A stretch of 64,000 nt of DNA from Diphasiastrum complanatum (GCA_029204225.1 CM055112.1:26177922-26241921); one strand, 5' to 3'. Shown: positions 46,540-58,722, counted from the first letter of the stretch. Numbers and translations: made by a program. Notes: a model not told the origin generated them from the letters alone.

Positions 46540-46800
46540 ATTCAGATTCAGATTAGACAGGAGACGTGGATACCAGAAAATCCACATTAGGTTATATTTG
46601 TTTCCTTGTAGGAGGACCCATTTGGAATAGCTGAAAGCAGGAATGCATTTCGTTGTCCTCCACAGAATCCAAATATGTTGCAGCTACATCAGCAATGAAG
46701 GAGATAATTTGGCTAAAAAGGCTACTGCAGGATCTGCAATTCCACAGATTGGTCCAACAATTCTCCATCTCGAAATGTCTTTTTCCCTGCTCTGTGATGT
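46540..46800 (+). pseudogene. Copia RNase H fragment
   Basis: A plus-strand frame codes CISLSSTESKYVAATSAMKE and IIWLKRLLQDL, the copia RNase H block. It lies back-to-back with the minus-strand copia fragment beside it. No RT adjoins it. Confidence 0.75.
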
Positions 46801-48030
46801 CACTTTTCAGCTGGCTCTGAGCAACCAGTTTTAGGGGTCATTTCGGCCCAAGAATGGCCAAAATAGGTGCCTTCTAGCTATAGTTAGCCCCAAAACCATT
46901 TTTCCTTGCAAAAATGAATTGTATCTTCATTTTGAAGATTTTTAATGAAGCAAGGTCTCTTATGCCCTTTGGGAACCTTCAACCCTTTCTAAATGAAAAT
47001 TTTTAATGAAGTTTCTTCATTCTAGTCCTTCAATGGTCTTTGGGTCCATTCACTTTAAATCTGATGGTCCTCTTTGATCCAACGGACCACGTTGCTCCCC
47101 GAGTGATTTATCTATTGATCAATTCTTGACCATATCCAAAGGTTCATACACACTCTACGAGCTAATGGAAATCCTTCATACATAGTTGCCCTACAGCCAC
47201 TAACCACTTAGTTCAATTGGACGTGCGCGACCTGTCCGTCGCAGCCCTCTCCTCCTCCATGCTTTCTCTTTATCTCCCTCACCAAGCTCCAAGCTATGGT
47301 GGCTTCCTTGCTTCAACCTTTTTTAGTTCTCTTACTGGCTCACAGCCGCCCACGACTTTCTGACATTGTCCATTCCTCACCAGGGTGCCATCATACAAGC
47401 ATTTACAGATCAAAAACATAATTCCTACAGAGAAAGATCCAAGATTTTATTGTTGTGAACCCTAGCAACCATGAAGAGGAGGATATCTTGGGCATTTGTA
47501 AATCTCATCCTGAGATTTTTCTTGCAACCTCCTACACCACTGAGGTCGCCCTACCTCCAATGATCTGATGCAATTTACAACTCGTCGATTGGTGCCCAAT
47601 TCACTACAAATAGTCCACTTTTTTTAGAAATCCGTATAAAGCTCAAAAAATCGAGAAATAGGAACTTTCTCATCCTTGCACCGAATTGATCCTTGTAAAT
47701 TGCTATGACTATCATTCACTACTCTTTGCAGCTCCTCTACAAATCCTTGCTATGCCGAACGATTGTCCATATAGTGAATTATGAAGCCATCACCGATGAT
47801 TTTCCTGAAACCATCAAAACTACAAGATTTTCTGTGAATTTTTCCTGGACTTCACCTACGACAATCGTTTTGATCTTCCTCAAAGTTCCGATCGAAGGAA
47901 CTTTGTTGTCTCCTGCCATCCGGATTGCCGATACCCTGTATGGGGTCCTCTCTCCTGAGATGCTTCTTGTGCCATTATTCCTAGTGAAAGACGCTATCCC
48001 ATAGCTCCATCGGATCGTGCATAACTGCAT
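46801..48030. other. Unassigned sequence, possibly copia leader
   Basis: At the right end, CTCTGATACCA (48041-48051) is a minus-strand primer site (TGGTATCAGAG). The sequence to its left could therefore be the leader of a minus-strand copia element. No gag motif was recognised. Confidence 0.35.
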
Positions 48031-48059
48031 CACCCTGCCACTCTGATACCAAGTTAAAA

Positions 48060-49640
48060 TTCTGATAGAATCTAGTGCAATATGTAGATAATATCAATCC
48101 AATAAGTAATGCCAAGATTGGCCATGAACTGGCCGAGTGAGCTAACTGCAAAAGCAATGTTAGGCCTTGTGCAGACCATTGCATACATGAGAGATCCAAG
48201 TATCGATTGATAGAGATACTCTTTCATTTGCTCCTTTTCTTGCTTGGTGTGAGGACATTGGTCCTTTAATAATCGTAGGTCTAGATCCATCGGCGAGTGA
48301 ATTAATTTACAATTAATCTAATTATATCTGATAAGAATATTGTGAAGATACCTTTGTTGAGTAGTAAATATCAGCCGTCTCGCTTTGTCTCATTGGATTT
48401 GAATGCCCAGACATAAGTGAGCTTCACCAAAATCGGTCATGTCGAACTCAAAGGACAACATTTGTTTAGCATCCTTCACCAAATTGGTACAGTTGCTGAA
48501 AAGCAATGTATCATCTACATACAAGGTGATAATTATAAAGGATTGTTACACTGACTTGAAGTAGAGGTTGTTGTTGACTGCGCTTGGTTGAAAACCTTGT
48601 CGGATGAGAAATGTATTGATCCTCTAGAACCAAGCTCTAGTTGCTTCAAGCCATAGAGTGCCTTGTGGAGTTTGCAAACATGATGCTTCATACCTTCATA
48701 AACGTATCCTTCAGGCTGTAGCATATAGATGTCTACTTCAATGACTCCATTCAGATAACCTGTTTGTACATCAGGCTGATGTACTTCAAGATCGGCTGCT
48801 GCAACATACAATATGAGGGCTCGAATCGATGAGTGCTTCACTACTAGACTGAAAGTCTCGTTGTAGTCAATGTTGGGGATCTGAGTGAATCCCCATGCTA
48901 CTAATCTTGAATTCCTTTGATCAATCGCTCCATTGGCATTATATTTGATCTTGAAGACCCATTTGCAATCGATGAGATTGCAGCCAGTAGGAGCTTCGAC
49001 TAGTGACCATGTTTGGTTCTTGATCAGAGAGGATTATTCTATGTCCATTGCTTCTCTCCAGAGATCAGAGTCTGGTTGGCTAAGTGCCTCATCGACATAT
49101 GTCGGTACCTGCATTAAAAGACAGGCAGACTCAGGAGTATATCTTGTGGGCTGTGTGCGCACTTGGCTTGATCTTCTTGGAGGAAGCATTGGCTGATAAT
49201 CCAATCCTCGGATTTGCTGTTGCTGAGTATCAACAGATCCTTCGTCTGACTCGTTGTTGGATAGTTGATCGACTATCCGACACGCTTGAGCCAGAAGCTT
49301 GAATTGTCGTGCTGGAGGCAAGTATTGTAGGTTCAATTGAAACTTTATTCTTGCCTTTGAGGTCGACGAACTGATCCTCAATAAAGACTATATCCCTGCT
49401 GAACAAGGTTTGCTGTGTATCGGGGTCATACAGCTTGTAGGTGTTGTTAGATGAAGTATATCTGATAAAGATTGTCTTGAGACCTTGGGAGTCAAATTTC
49501 TTCCTTGTCTCCTTCGGGATCTGCACATAGGCGATGCATCAGAATACTCGTAGGTTCTTCAATGAAGGCTTTGGGCCTATCCACACCTCATAAGGTGTTC
49601 TTCCTAAGAGGTCCTTGGTCGAACATCTATTTTAGATGTA
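48060..49640 (-). pseudogene. Copia integrase C-terminus and RT fragment
   Basis: The minus strand codes the integrase end (TRKKFDSQGLKTIFIRYTSS, KLYDPDTQQTLFSRDIVF), a linker, and ALSQPDSDLWREAMDIE (RT entry). Further on are QPDVQTGYLNGVIEVDIYML and KHHVCKLHKALYGLKQ. The active site LYVDDTLLF is at about 48515 in another frame, and CTRPNIAFAVSSLGQFMA follows. Frameshifts throughout. Confidence 0.82.
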
Positions 49641-49649
49641 AGTTGCAGT

Positions 49650-49960
49650 GGAGACAACTTCAACACAAAACTGCCTTCTCCATTGAGTGGGGAACGTATG
49701 CTTACAAAGTGATGCCATTTGGATTGTGCAATGCTCCCAGCACTTTCCAACGAGTGATGAGTTATGCCTTCAAGGACTTTCTTTGGAGTTTTCTTGAAAT
49801 ATTCATGGATGACTTGTGTGTCCAATTTTCCAGAGCCTAGCATCTAGCTTGCTTAGAGAAAGTGTTCATCCAGCGTCAATTATTCGGCCTATCCCTAAAC
49901 CCGACCAAATGCCAATTTCTAGTCACGCACGGCATAGTGCACTTTCATGTTGAGGGCATT
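49650..49960 (+). pseudogene. Gypsy RT fragment
   Basis: The plus strand codes KTAFSIEWGTYAYKVMPFGL and CNAPSTFQRVMSYAFKDFL, then the active-site strand EIFMDDLCVQF. After a stop it continues CLEKVFIQRQLFGLSLNPTK. It is a 300-bp RT palm piece that passes directly into the CACTA fragment. Confidence 0.8.
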
Positions 49961-50659
49961 GACACCAAAAGACGCACATTTGATTGCGGCATAATGGCAA
50001 ACTTTCAACAGGAGAGTCGATCTAGTGCAAATGACACAAACATCATTTCAGGTGATGTAGACTATGTCGACACACTTCAACATATTTATGAGGTCGACTA
50101 TGGAAGCAATGGAACATACTTGATCTTTGATGTGAAATGGTTCAAAGTTAACTATCGTGGAAACAATGTTATGATTAGACAGGATGTGTCCGGATTCTTT
50201 GCAATCGACTCGACGAAAGTAATACCTATGAATTCTGCATACGACACGTTCGTGTTGCCACAACATTGTGAACATGTATAACTACCTTGCAAATTGAACT
50301 ATATTTTATGTGACTTTTTTGTTTGATCACTTTGAACACAAAATGTGATCACATTATGCATTGATTTTATTTGTCTATTATAGATCATATTTCATCCGGA
50401 TCGATTATCCCCTCAGTGGTTATATATCATCTAACTCAATACAAAATTACGACGTATATTTGAAGACAAAGATATTGCATCAGATATGTCAAATGACTTG
50501 CACAAGGATCCGGAAATCCAGCCAAAACCATTGATCGAGCAAGAAATCCAAGTTCCATTTGATGTTGAAATCACTAAAGAAGAAATCGCAAATGAAAATA
50601 TGAACGTAGAAAGGCAATCGCCGACGAGAATGCCACGTTTCGATGAAGAACGATCTTAA
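49961..50659 (+). pseudogene. CACTA (En/Spm) transposase C-terminal fragment with DUF4216-like domain
   Basis: Plus-strand exon 1 (about 49961-50275) codes FDCGIMANFQQESRSSANDT and DVDYVDTLQHIYEVDYGSNG. It continues LIFDVKWFKVNYRGNNVMIR and YDTFVLPQHCEH. An intron 50276-50383 (GTATAA...TTATAG, 108 bp) leads to IIFHPDRLSPQWLYII, which completes the DUF4216 pattern. An acidic tail (DMSNDLHKDPEIQPKPLIEQ) ends at TAA 50657-50659, probably after a second splice. No CACTA terminal repeats were found here. Confidence 0.7.
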
Positions 50660-53460
50660 CTTCCTTGAATATACTTCATCACTCTCTTTAATGCTTTCCA
50701 AAGCAAGATCCTAGGATTAGACATGAATTGACTTAATGTGCTAATGGTGTATGCAAGATCTGGTCTAGTACACAACATGGCATACATCAAAGATCCTATA
50801 AGGGAATGATAATGGTACTTCGCTAAGTCAAGTACTTCACTTTCGGTGTTTGCACAGGAAGGTTTAGTCAATACCATACTTGTATCCATTGGTGTATCAA
50901 TGGGTTTGCAATCAGACATGTGAAACTTTTCTAGAACATTCTCTAGGTGTTTCTGCTGGCTAAGATCATTTTTTGTGATCTTTTTTTAGTAAGGTGAATT
51001 CCTAATAAATAATGAACAGTGTCCTAATCGGTCATCTCAAATTCCTGTGACAAATCACTCTTTGTAGTGTGCAGTAATACTGTGTCGTTAGACAAAATAA
51101 ATACATCATCTACGTAAAGAGTTATATGAACTGAATTGACACCTATATGCTTGGAATAAACATTATTGTCAACTGAATTGTTCGCAAAACTCAATTGAAT
51201 AAGATAAGCATTGATTCTTTCGAACCAAGCCCTTCTGGCTTGTTTCAGACCATAGATTGCTTTATGCAGCTTGCACACTTTGTGCTCTTGGCCTTTGACT
51301 TCGAATCCTTCCAATTGGAAGGTATACAGCTCCTCTTCGATGTAGCCATTGAGAAACATTGTCTTGACATCCATTAAATGCATCTTGAGGTCTTCTGTGG
51401 TTGCTAACGCAATTAGAATCCAGATTGATTGCATTTTGACAACATGATTGAAATTTTTTTGATAGTCCACTTCTTGGACTTGAGTGAATCCTTCACCAAC
51501 TGTGCTTTCCATTTTGCGATGGAACCATAAGAGTTGATCTTCTTCTTGAAGATCCACTTGTTGCCGATAACTCTCTTGTGAGTGGGGAAGTCAACCAGTG
51601 TCCAGGTCTGGTTCATCAAAAGTGAGTTGTACGCGCTTTTCATAGCTTCTTGCCACTTCACATCATCCTTATAGTTGATTGCTTCGGCTAGGGTCTCTGG
51701 TTCTTCTGATGAAGTCCAAAAAGATTGAGGTGTATACCTCTCATGAACTGTTCAAATCCTCGAGGATCTACGACCAGATTGCAATGGTATTTCTTCTTGA
51801 TTTTGTCTAGATTTGCTCGAGCCAGCTTGGTCTGGTCTGATGACAGGTACTGTTGGCTGCTCATCTTCTGTAGCTATAGCTACAGGTTCTGTAGAATAAA
51901 CATCATTATTGGAAGATTCTATGTTGCGTAAAATAGGATGAAATGACACAGCATCATGTATCAATGATTGTTTGAAATCATAGAATGTATCTTCTTTGAA
52001 GATTACATCTCTAGAAACAAATGCTGCATTGGTGGATGAATCATAAACTTTATAAGCTTTATGTTCATCAAGATAGCCATTAATGAAAATACATTTATGT
52101 GTCCTATGGTCCAGATTCTTCCTAAGCTGTTTAGGAACATGAACAAAACATATACAACCAAAGATTTCTAAATGGCTGACACTAGGCTTGTGTCCATGCC
52201 ATACTTCATAAGGGGTTTTGTTGTTGACGACTTTAGTGCTGGATCTATTTTGTACATAACAGGTTGTGGTAGTAGCTTCTGCCCATAACTTCACAGGTAG
52301 GCACGATTGGTGTAGCATTGATCTAGCTGAGTTAAGAAGCATTCGATTCTTCCCTTTTCGCAATTTCATTCTGTTGAGGCAAATAAGAAGTTGTAAATTG
52401 TCTTCAAATGCTATATTCAACCAGGTAGTCGGACATCTCATTAGAGAGGTATTTGTCGCCGCCATCAATTCGGAGTGCTTTCACCTTATAAGATGTTTGG
52501 TTCTCAGCCATCGCCTTGAATTTCTTGAAGCATTCAAAGGCTTCAAATTTATGTTTTATGAACATGACCGCGGACCATCTAGAATAATCATCTATGAAGG
52601 TGATAAAATAAAGAGTATCTCCTTAGGGTGGAGTTGGCATTGGACCACAAAGATCGCTATGTACAAGATTTCATACACTCTTTGTCTTGACAAAATGTTC
52701 TGGGAAATTTGCTTCTAGAGTGTTTGCCATAGATGCAAGATTCATAGAAAAAAGATTTTCTATCTAATGAAAGAGGGAAATACAATCCATCAATTAAATT
52801 ATTACAATGCATGTAGGAAAGTGATCTTGTATTAATGTGTCAAAATCGACCACGCCACAGTAAAGCCTAATCATCTACATCATCTTTAGAAGTATTAGCT
52901 AATGCAACTGAGTCAAAAAGTACATATAGATTTCCGACTCATGTGCATATACTCAAAATAGTATCCTTATCGAAGATTGTATACTGTTCAAAAGAAAAAG
53001 TAACAATGTAGCCCACATAACTTATCTTAGAAATTGATAACAATTTCTTAGATAGTTGAGGTACATGAAGAACATTCAGATCAGAAATGGAAAGATCATT
53101 CTTGAATACAATCTTGACTGTCCCTTTGCCTTCCACGCAGATGGTGCTTGAGCCTTTGAGGTAGATGAATTATTCTTCGACATAAGCTTTGTATTCAGTA
53201 AACTATTCTCTGCGAGAAGTCATGTGTTGGCTAGCGCCATTGTCCAGATACCAGCTATTGTAGTCTTCATTACTACTGTTGTAAGCCATTAATACTTCTG
53301 ATGGTTTGTCTTCACCAGAGGTGTGCTCCTTGAATTCCACCGCATTGATAGAATTTGGCTGTTGTTGTTGTTGCTTCTTTGCCTAGTTGTAGATGCGGAT
53401 ACGACACTCCTTGATGTCATGGTTCACCCTCTTACAATACCTGCAAAAGAGCATGCAACT
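50660..53460 (-). pseudogene. Copia pol (zinc knuckle, protease, integrase, RT)
   Basis: From 53460 downward come the zinc knuckle, protease WYLDNGASQHMT (DNG in place of DSG, at about 53230), and the pre-integrase region HVPQLSKKLLSISKISYVGY. Integrase at about 52720-52060 has SMLHQSCLPVKLWAEATTTT and NKTPYEVWHGHKPSVSHLEI. RT at 51660-50660 has WTLVDFPTHKRVIGNKWIFK, LHKAIYGLKQARRAWFER, active site LYVDDVFILS and CTRPDLAYTISTLSQFM. It is cut in RNase H at 50660, next to the CACTA piece. Confidence 0.87.
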
Positions 53461-53910
53461 CAAATTACTTATGGATAGCCATGTAATAATCTGATCTTGT
53501 TAGATTTTAGTTATTACTATCAAATTATAGTAAAAAATCATCAAAAACTAGAAATTTTTTACTAAAACCATAGCCTAGAATTATGAATCTTGTAAATTAC
53601 TGGCATGCATCATTGAATCAACAATTAATGATTCTCAAAATGAAAGTACACTTGTTAAAAATTTAGATCTACAAATGGTTTTGAGATACACAAGCAAGGC
53701 TCCAAAAAAGCATCACAAATTGGCTATCAAAGACATCCTTCCATAGAACCCTGGAGAAAGTCAAGAAAGACAGATCTAAATGACATAAGTGAGAACTATG
53801 AGAAATCACCCACTTGGAAGCATGTTCTCCACATGGACGAAAAATCTGACAGATCACCTACCAAAGATCCGATGTCACCACTCCAAGTTCTATGATCTTC
53901 GTAAGCCTTT

Positions 53911-53921
53911 CTCTGATACCA
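53911..53921 (-). other. Primer-binding site on the minus strand
   Basis: CTCTGATACCA reads TGGTATCAGAG on the minus strand, one base from the LTR end, and is complementary to initiator tRNA-Met. Confidence 0.8.
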
Positions 53922-53922
53922 A

Positions 53923-54397
53923 TGTAAGGGAAAGCTCCTCAAGATCCTACTTAAACACGGGAGAATACAATATGGAGCAAAGCCACCTGCCCAAAGAGAA
54001 GCAACTGATCAATCTCCAATAACCTCATCCCCGAGCCACGAGAGAGGAGATAAGTGTAGAGAGAGAAAAATTGGCAATGAAAGCACAAAATCTGAAATGG
54101 AAATGAGCGAGTTTTCACTAGGCTATATAGGCCCCAAGCCTCCCTATGCATGTGCCCATGGAAAGCTAAAACTCCCCAAAAGTGCTTTTCATTACTGTTG
54201 ATACTCTACACATGCATTAGCAGTCCTAAACCATGTACTAGCTCCATTTAATGTGTTTGACCCATCACAAAATTATTAATTACATTATTGGCCTCGTTCC
54301 GAATAACACAACGTAACCAACAATCTCGAGTAATGGAGTACCGAGTATCCAAGTCTAGAATGATGCCGAATCCTCTATGCAGGACATGAACATAACA
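53923..54397 (-). repeat. LTR (475 bp), same family as 61459-61941
   Basis: On the plus strand it runs TGTAAGGG...CATAACA, so TG/CA ends on both strands. It shares CAATCTC(C/T)AATA, ATTACTGTTGATACTCTACAC and AATCTCGAGTA with the 61-kb copy. The primer site flanks it at 53911. About 450 bp separate it from the copia coding region, with no recognisable gag. Confidence 0.82.
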
Positions 54398-55230
54398 GTT
54401 GCACTTCAAGGCAATGATCTCCAACTCCCCAAATGTCATGCCATTACAACTTGTCAATTTCAAATCTTCCAATATGATGCAACTTGTTGCAATCTTCACA
54501 ACAAAAAAGCTATCTACAAGCAGACACAAAGAGATATAAAGAGTAAAAAGTATTATCCAAAACCACCATCTAGCTTGCATGTTTCTATCGCTTGTTTTTT
54601 TTTTTGTTTTTGGCTAGGTAGCTACCATGTTATTGGGCAATAGCGCCATTCTACATCCTCCCCATTGCTGTGGGCCAACAATAGGCATTCATTCACTCAT
54701 TTGCTACCTATCAATAATGTACATGTTGCTTATTGATAACATATACAATATGCCTTGCATAACATTGCTTACTACATGGAGGATTAGAAAGATGCTATTG
54801 CCCAATTAGGGATTATTGGTTGTCTAGAAAATATTATATACAATAATATGCCTTGAATATAGCACTTCTTGCATCATATGTAGAGTGCAATACAAATTTT
54901 GGCCGTTTGGATCCTCTAGATCCTCATGAGTCATAGTCTAAGCATCCTAGTGCTCACAAAAAAATTGTCAAATACAAATATACCAATTGTTACAATCGGC
55001 AATCCACTTCTTTATGATAGAAGTTATCTTAGTAGGTTTGTCTTGCTTTTTGTTTATTTGGAGTTCGTATTATCAAGAAAGGATCCTCATGTCCATAAGA
55101 TTCTTGGAACTAGCTTATTTTTAGAAAATGTTTTGTATATCTAGCAACTTTTTGAGATGGTCATTATGTTGAGGAAGCCCCTCTCGGGCCTTCCATGTTT
55201 TGTTGTGCCTGAAGGCTATATATTCAAGAG
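54398..55230. other. Intergenic, nothing recognised
   Basis: No frame or element assigned. It contains short duplicated phrases around 54700-54870 (ACATGTTGCTTATTGATAACAT, TATACAATA(A)TATGCCTTG). Confidence 0.35.
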
Positions 55231-55255
55231 ACTCTCTCTCTCTCTCTCTCTCTCT

Positions 55256-55297
<42 letters not shown>
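55231..55297. repeat. (CT)n followed by (TA)n microsatellite
   Basis: A CT run (55231-55253) passes through CATA into an AT run (to about 55297). Two AAACCCTAA motifs lie just downstream. Confidence 0.95.
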
Positions 55298-55299
<2 letters not shown>

Positions 55300-55542
55300 T
55301 TATTTCTCCTCCCCCAAACCCTAACCTCAGAGAAACCCTAACTCGTCACACTTTTCATATTGAAGGTCACGCTTTGCAGAACACTTATGGTATATATAAC
55401 CTTTCAATCGAAATGAAATTAGTTTTATGGGATAAATTGAAAGTCACATGTCCACCAAACACACCTCGTTAGCTTGAGTTAGTCAAAACCCTAATCACAC
55501 GTGGACCAACTAGAATGCACAAAACCCTTTTTGTCCATCATT

Positions 55543-55544
<2 letters not shown>

Positions 55545-55584
<40 letters not shown>
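55545..55584. repeat. (CT)n microsatellite
   Basis: An uninterrupted CT run of about 40 bp following GATCT. Confidence 0.95.
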
Positions 55585-55588
<4 letters not shown>

Positions 55589-55637
55589 CCTAAATCCTAA
55601 ACACTAAGTACTATGCTTGTAAAACTTGTAACTAACT

Positions 55638-55704
55638 TGTGTATGTGTGTGTGTGTGTGCGTGCACGCACACGCACGTGTGCGTTGGTGCGTGTGAGCGT
55701 GCAA
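55638..55704. repeat. Alternating purine-pyrimidine run (GT/GC/CA)
   Basis: GTATGTGTGTGTGTGTGTGC, then GTGCACGCACACGCACGTGT and GCGTTGGTGCGTGTGAGCGTGC. Strict alternation holds for over 40 bp, a sequence able to form Z-DNA. Confidence 0.85.
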
Positions 55705-56433
55705 AGCATGTCACGGGCGCGTGCGTAAATCACGTTTCAATTTGTACACTCTTTCTCTAGTGTTCTCTTTTTAAGACCTTCTAGATATATCTTTAAAACA
55801 CGCTTTTCAATAAATATTAGAATATGATGTTTTTATCACACATTCTAGAGTTTTCGATTTTAGTAACTTACATAAAATTCTAGAGCATAGAATATTGAAA
55901 AGAGGCCACATGCCCAAGATATTCCCCAACGACTCCACCCTACATATGACTTCTAATGACACATTTAAGGTTTGAGTGTCAATTTTGGGTTACCGTGTCA
56001 TTCTTGGGTTTACATATGGTGAGTGCATGCTCCATCCTCATCCAATGATTAAGGAGGTTCCGTGGTGCATGTAACATGTGGGGCCGACATGCATGCACTT
56101 TGAATCTAGATTAGGCACAAGCTACTCCACAAGTGTCATCCATTTTCTTGGAAAATTTTGTTCGGATCTAATATGTTTCACGCGTGGCATGCATCCAGTA
56201 GGGCGAGGCAAAAGCACCACCATGGAGATTCAAGACCTTATGTGTCATCCCATGGATGGAAAGGGTTCTATTTCCATCATCAAGCCATCTTATGCAAAAG
56301 CTGAGAAAGAAGAGATTTTTTTTTTTTGGGAAGACAAGGGACTTGGCCTGTGATGAACATATTGTATGTGAAAGCAAGATAATTTTTTTTTTGGGTATGT
56401 GAATTGGGTTTTGCATATCTGGGATTAGGGTAC

Positions 56434-58280
56434 AGAAAGAAGAAGGAAAAAAGAAGAAGAAAGGGGAGAAGAAGAGGAGAAAGAAGAAGAAGCAGCTGGT
56501 GTTCTCTCTCATCTGTTCGTGTTCGTGGCAAATCACAAACTGGAAATCAGTACATTGTGTTTCCACCTGTTTCTGTTATGGTGAGGCAAAGGATGATCCG
56601 AAATTGGAAGGATTTCTAAGAAAAAAAGGGTAAGGTAAACCCTTAAAGGACCGGGTTGGATAGCAGCCTGAGGTGCATGCACCTGGGAAGATGCGGGAGC
56701 TTGGACATGGAGCAGCAGGTGGGGGATTCTTTGAAGGCTTAGCAAGTAACTCACAGCAGCTGGACTCAGAATTGGAAAATGATTTGGAGTATTCTTCCTC
56801 GGAGAGTGATGAGAGTGATGCGGATGTGCCTGACGTCAATGGACAGTCGCCGGGGTCTTACAGCCTGCCCTTTGAAGGTAATTCATCTGTGCCGTGAAAC
56901 AGTCTAATTATACACTATCACCTCATGGTTCAAATTGGGCAATTATAGGAGTGGATGCATTCAGTGTAACAATATATGGCGTTTTTTTCAATTGTCCTGC
57001 ATCGCATATGTTTTTAGTGCGGTAAAATGCTCACCTTTTCACAACCAGGCATATGGAAATTTTTTACAACTTGTTCGCATCGTTATATGACTGTTCAATG
57101 TTTGGAAGACTTAATGTTCCTTGGAATGGGGGTGACAAAATTTTTTAACGAAAAACTTTACGATAAGGACGTGAATTGAGGTACAATCATTTTGTGCACA
57201 ACCTATTGGATAACGATATAGAGGACTGTGTTTTGTTAGTGTGTGTTCACTGCATTTGCGAGGCAGTCTCATGGGAAATGAAGTTACACCGGGAATTCTG
57301 GAACGCGATTGCTGTTGCCGCCTATTAGCCAAAAATTCGTTGTGTTTGTGCCAGCAGGCGACAGGCACCTTGATATGAACGTTTTCTCAAAGCAGACCAA
57401 GCGATGGAGTATTTAGTGAATGATATCACCTCCTCAAAATAGTTTTCTGCTTCTTTTGATGGCAGAACAGTGCTATTTTAAATTAACTCTCATGTATCCC
57501 ATTTTTATGTCTCCGCACGATATTACCGCTCGACTCTGGATGGTGCATTTATATTTTTCATCAAGATGGTTTCTTTTCACCGAAAGTATCACATTTGTAC
57601 TCCCTTCAGTTACTGAGTCGTGTCTGGCAGCAGGTGAGACCAGCCACCATTTCTTCAATTTTGGTGAAGAGAAGGAAAATGCAACCTCAGCAATGGCCCT
57701 GACTCTTCCTAATCCTATGGCGAGCAAAAGTACGAATGCTTACGATGCGGGAAACTTCCCGCTCGCCGGGCAGATGGGTTTTAAGTCTGGCAATTTAGCA
57801 AAAGTTTTAAACCAACCAATCCAAGCTATCTCTGTACCCAATATTTCTCCTGTAGAAAAACAGTCCATTCCGAAAAAATCCTCACCTCCCTTCGGTGGTA
57901 TTGAGATCAAGAAGGACGGTATGTTACGGCATCTCTTCTCTCCGTGTAGAATCAGAATGTTTCTGACTCTTTTGAAATGCAATATTGACTTTTATAGTAC
58001 CCATGTGCTTACAGTGCACTGCTTCCTAGTGATCAAGAGAATCTGTCGTGTCTGGAAAAGTTGACGATGTTGAATATGATTTTTGCAAAGTACATGATGT
58101 GTCTGAGGTCTTATTGATCTGGCAGAATCTCAAATAGCCGTTTTAGTATAGACATACATGTTATAGAAACATTTTTATTTTTCCTTAAACACTTACTATA
58201 AACAGATTCTGTTAATTTTCATATCGTGCTAGTCATGTCCTGTGTGTGTGCCATACATATGCTAGATGGAAAAAATAAAG
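56434..58280 (+). CDS. Candidate three-exon host gene, function unknown
   Basis: A GA-rich stretch (56434-56495) like a plant 5' UTR is followed by a 13-codon upstream ORF (56578-56619). The main ATG is at 56691. Exon 1 (56691-56877) codes MRELGHGAAGGGFFEGLASN and an acidic/Ser run ENDLEYSSSESDESDADV. Exon 2 (57634-57918) codes ETSHHFFNFGEEKENATSAM and on to PPFGGIEIKKD. A possible last exon (58040-58137) ends VSEVLLIWQNLK. AATAAA lies at 58274. Exons 1 and 2 join in phase with GT/AG sites. The codon use and residue mix look host-like and unlike the transposons around it. I do not recognise the protein, and the last exon is weak. Confidence 0.45.
56691..56877 (+). CDS. Candidate gene exon 1
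   Basis: 62 codons plus one base from ATG to donor GAAG|GTAATT. It has a Ser/Asp/Glu-rich acidic segment. The reading frame upstream offers only a GTG, so the ATG at 56691 is chosen. Confidence 0.45.
57634..57918 (+). CDS. Candidate gene exon 2
   Basis: 285 bases from acceptor GGCAGCAG (a NAGNAG site, so 57631 is an alternative start) to donor GACG|GTATGT. It enters and leaves in phase 1. Text is Asn/Pro/Ser-rich with no known domain. Confidence 0.5.
58274..58279 (+). terminator. Possible polyadenylation signal AATAAA
   Basis: AATAAA about 135 bp after the proposed stop codon of the candidate gene. Confidence 0.3.
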
Positions 58281-58411
58281 TCCAGTAGGTGTTTGAAGTG
58301 TGGAGCTGCTGTTGCTGGCCTGAACTAAAGCTTGTGAAATCTTCGCTTTGCAATGAAGTGCATACAGACATTGGCAAGAGGTTTGATGTCTTGTGGTTTT
58401 TAAGATTTGAT

Positions 58412-58722
58412 CATAGTTGCATAGAAACGCGTTTCTGGATTCAGTATCGCTGGAAAAAAAACAGATATCAAAAAATCAATAGGGATTGACAGAATCCAGT
58501 AGGAGTCGATGCACCTAAACTGGACCACACTGTACCCGAAACATTTGGCAACCCACATAAATACTGCACTTAATTAATGCTTAAATTTGATACCCATATT
58601 GTCCACAAAAGTAAATTAAAAAAAATTAAAGAAAAAACGTTTCTGAGAAACGCTGTCCCAAACCAGAAACTCGTTTCTGAATGCGTTTCTGGACGTGTTT
58701 CTAGAAACGCAGTGCAATTATG
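58412..58722. mobile_element. hAT-like MITE, 311 bp
   Basis: Terminal inverted repeats CATAGTTGCA...TGCAATTATG are flanked by GATTTGAT (58404-58411) and GTTTTGAT (58723-58730), a 7/8 match. Subterminal GAAACGC/GCGTTTC and GTTTCTGG motifs recur in both orientations. No coding sequence. The architecture is like the MITE at 15141 but the family differs. Confidence 0.78.

Noticed and set aside
55313-55345. AAACCCTAA motifs as an interstitial telomere
   Set aside because: Only two isolated motifs, no tandem array. They are more like plant telo-box promoter elements.
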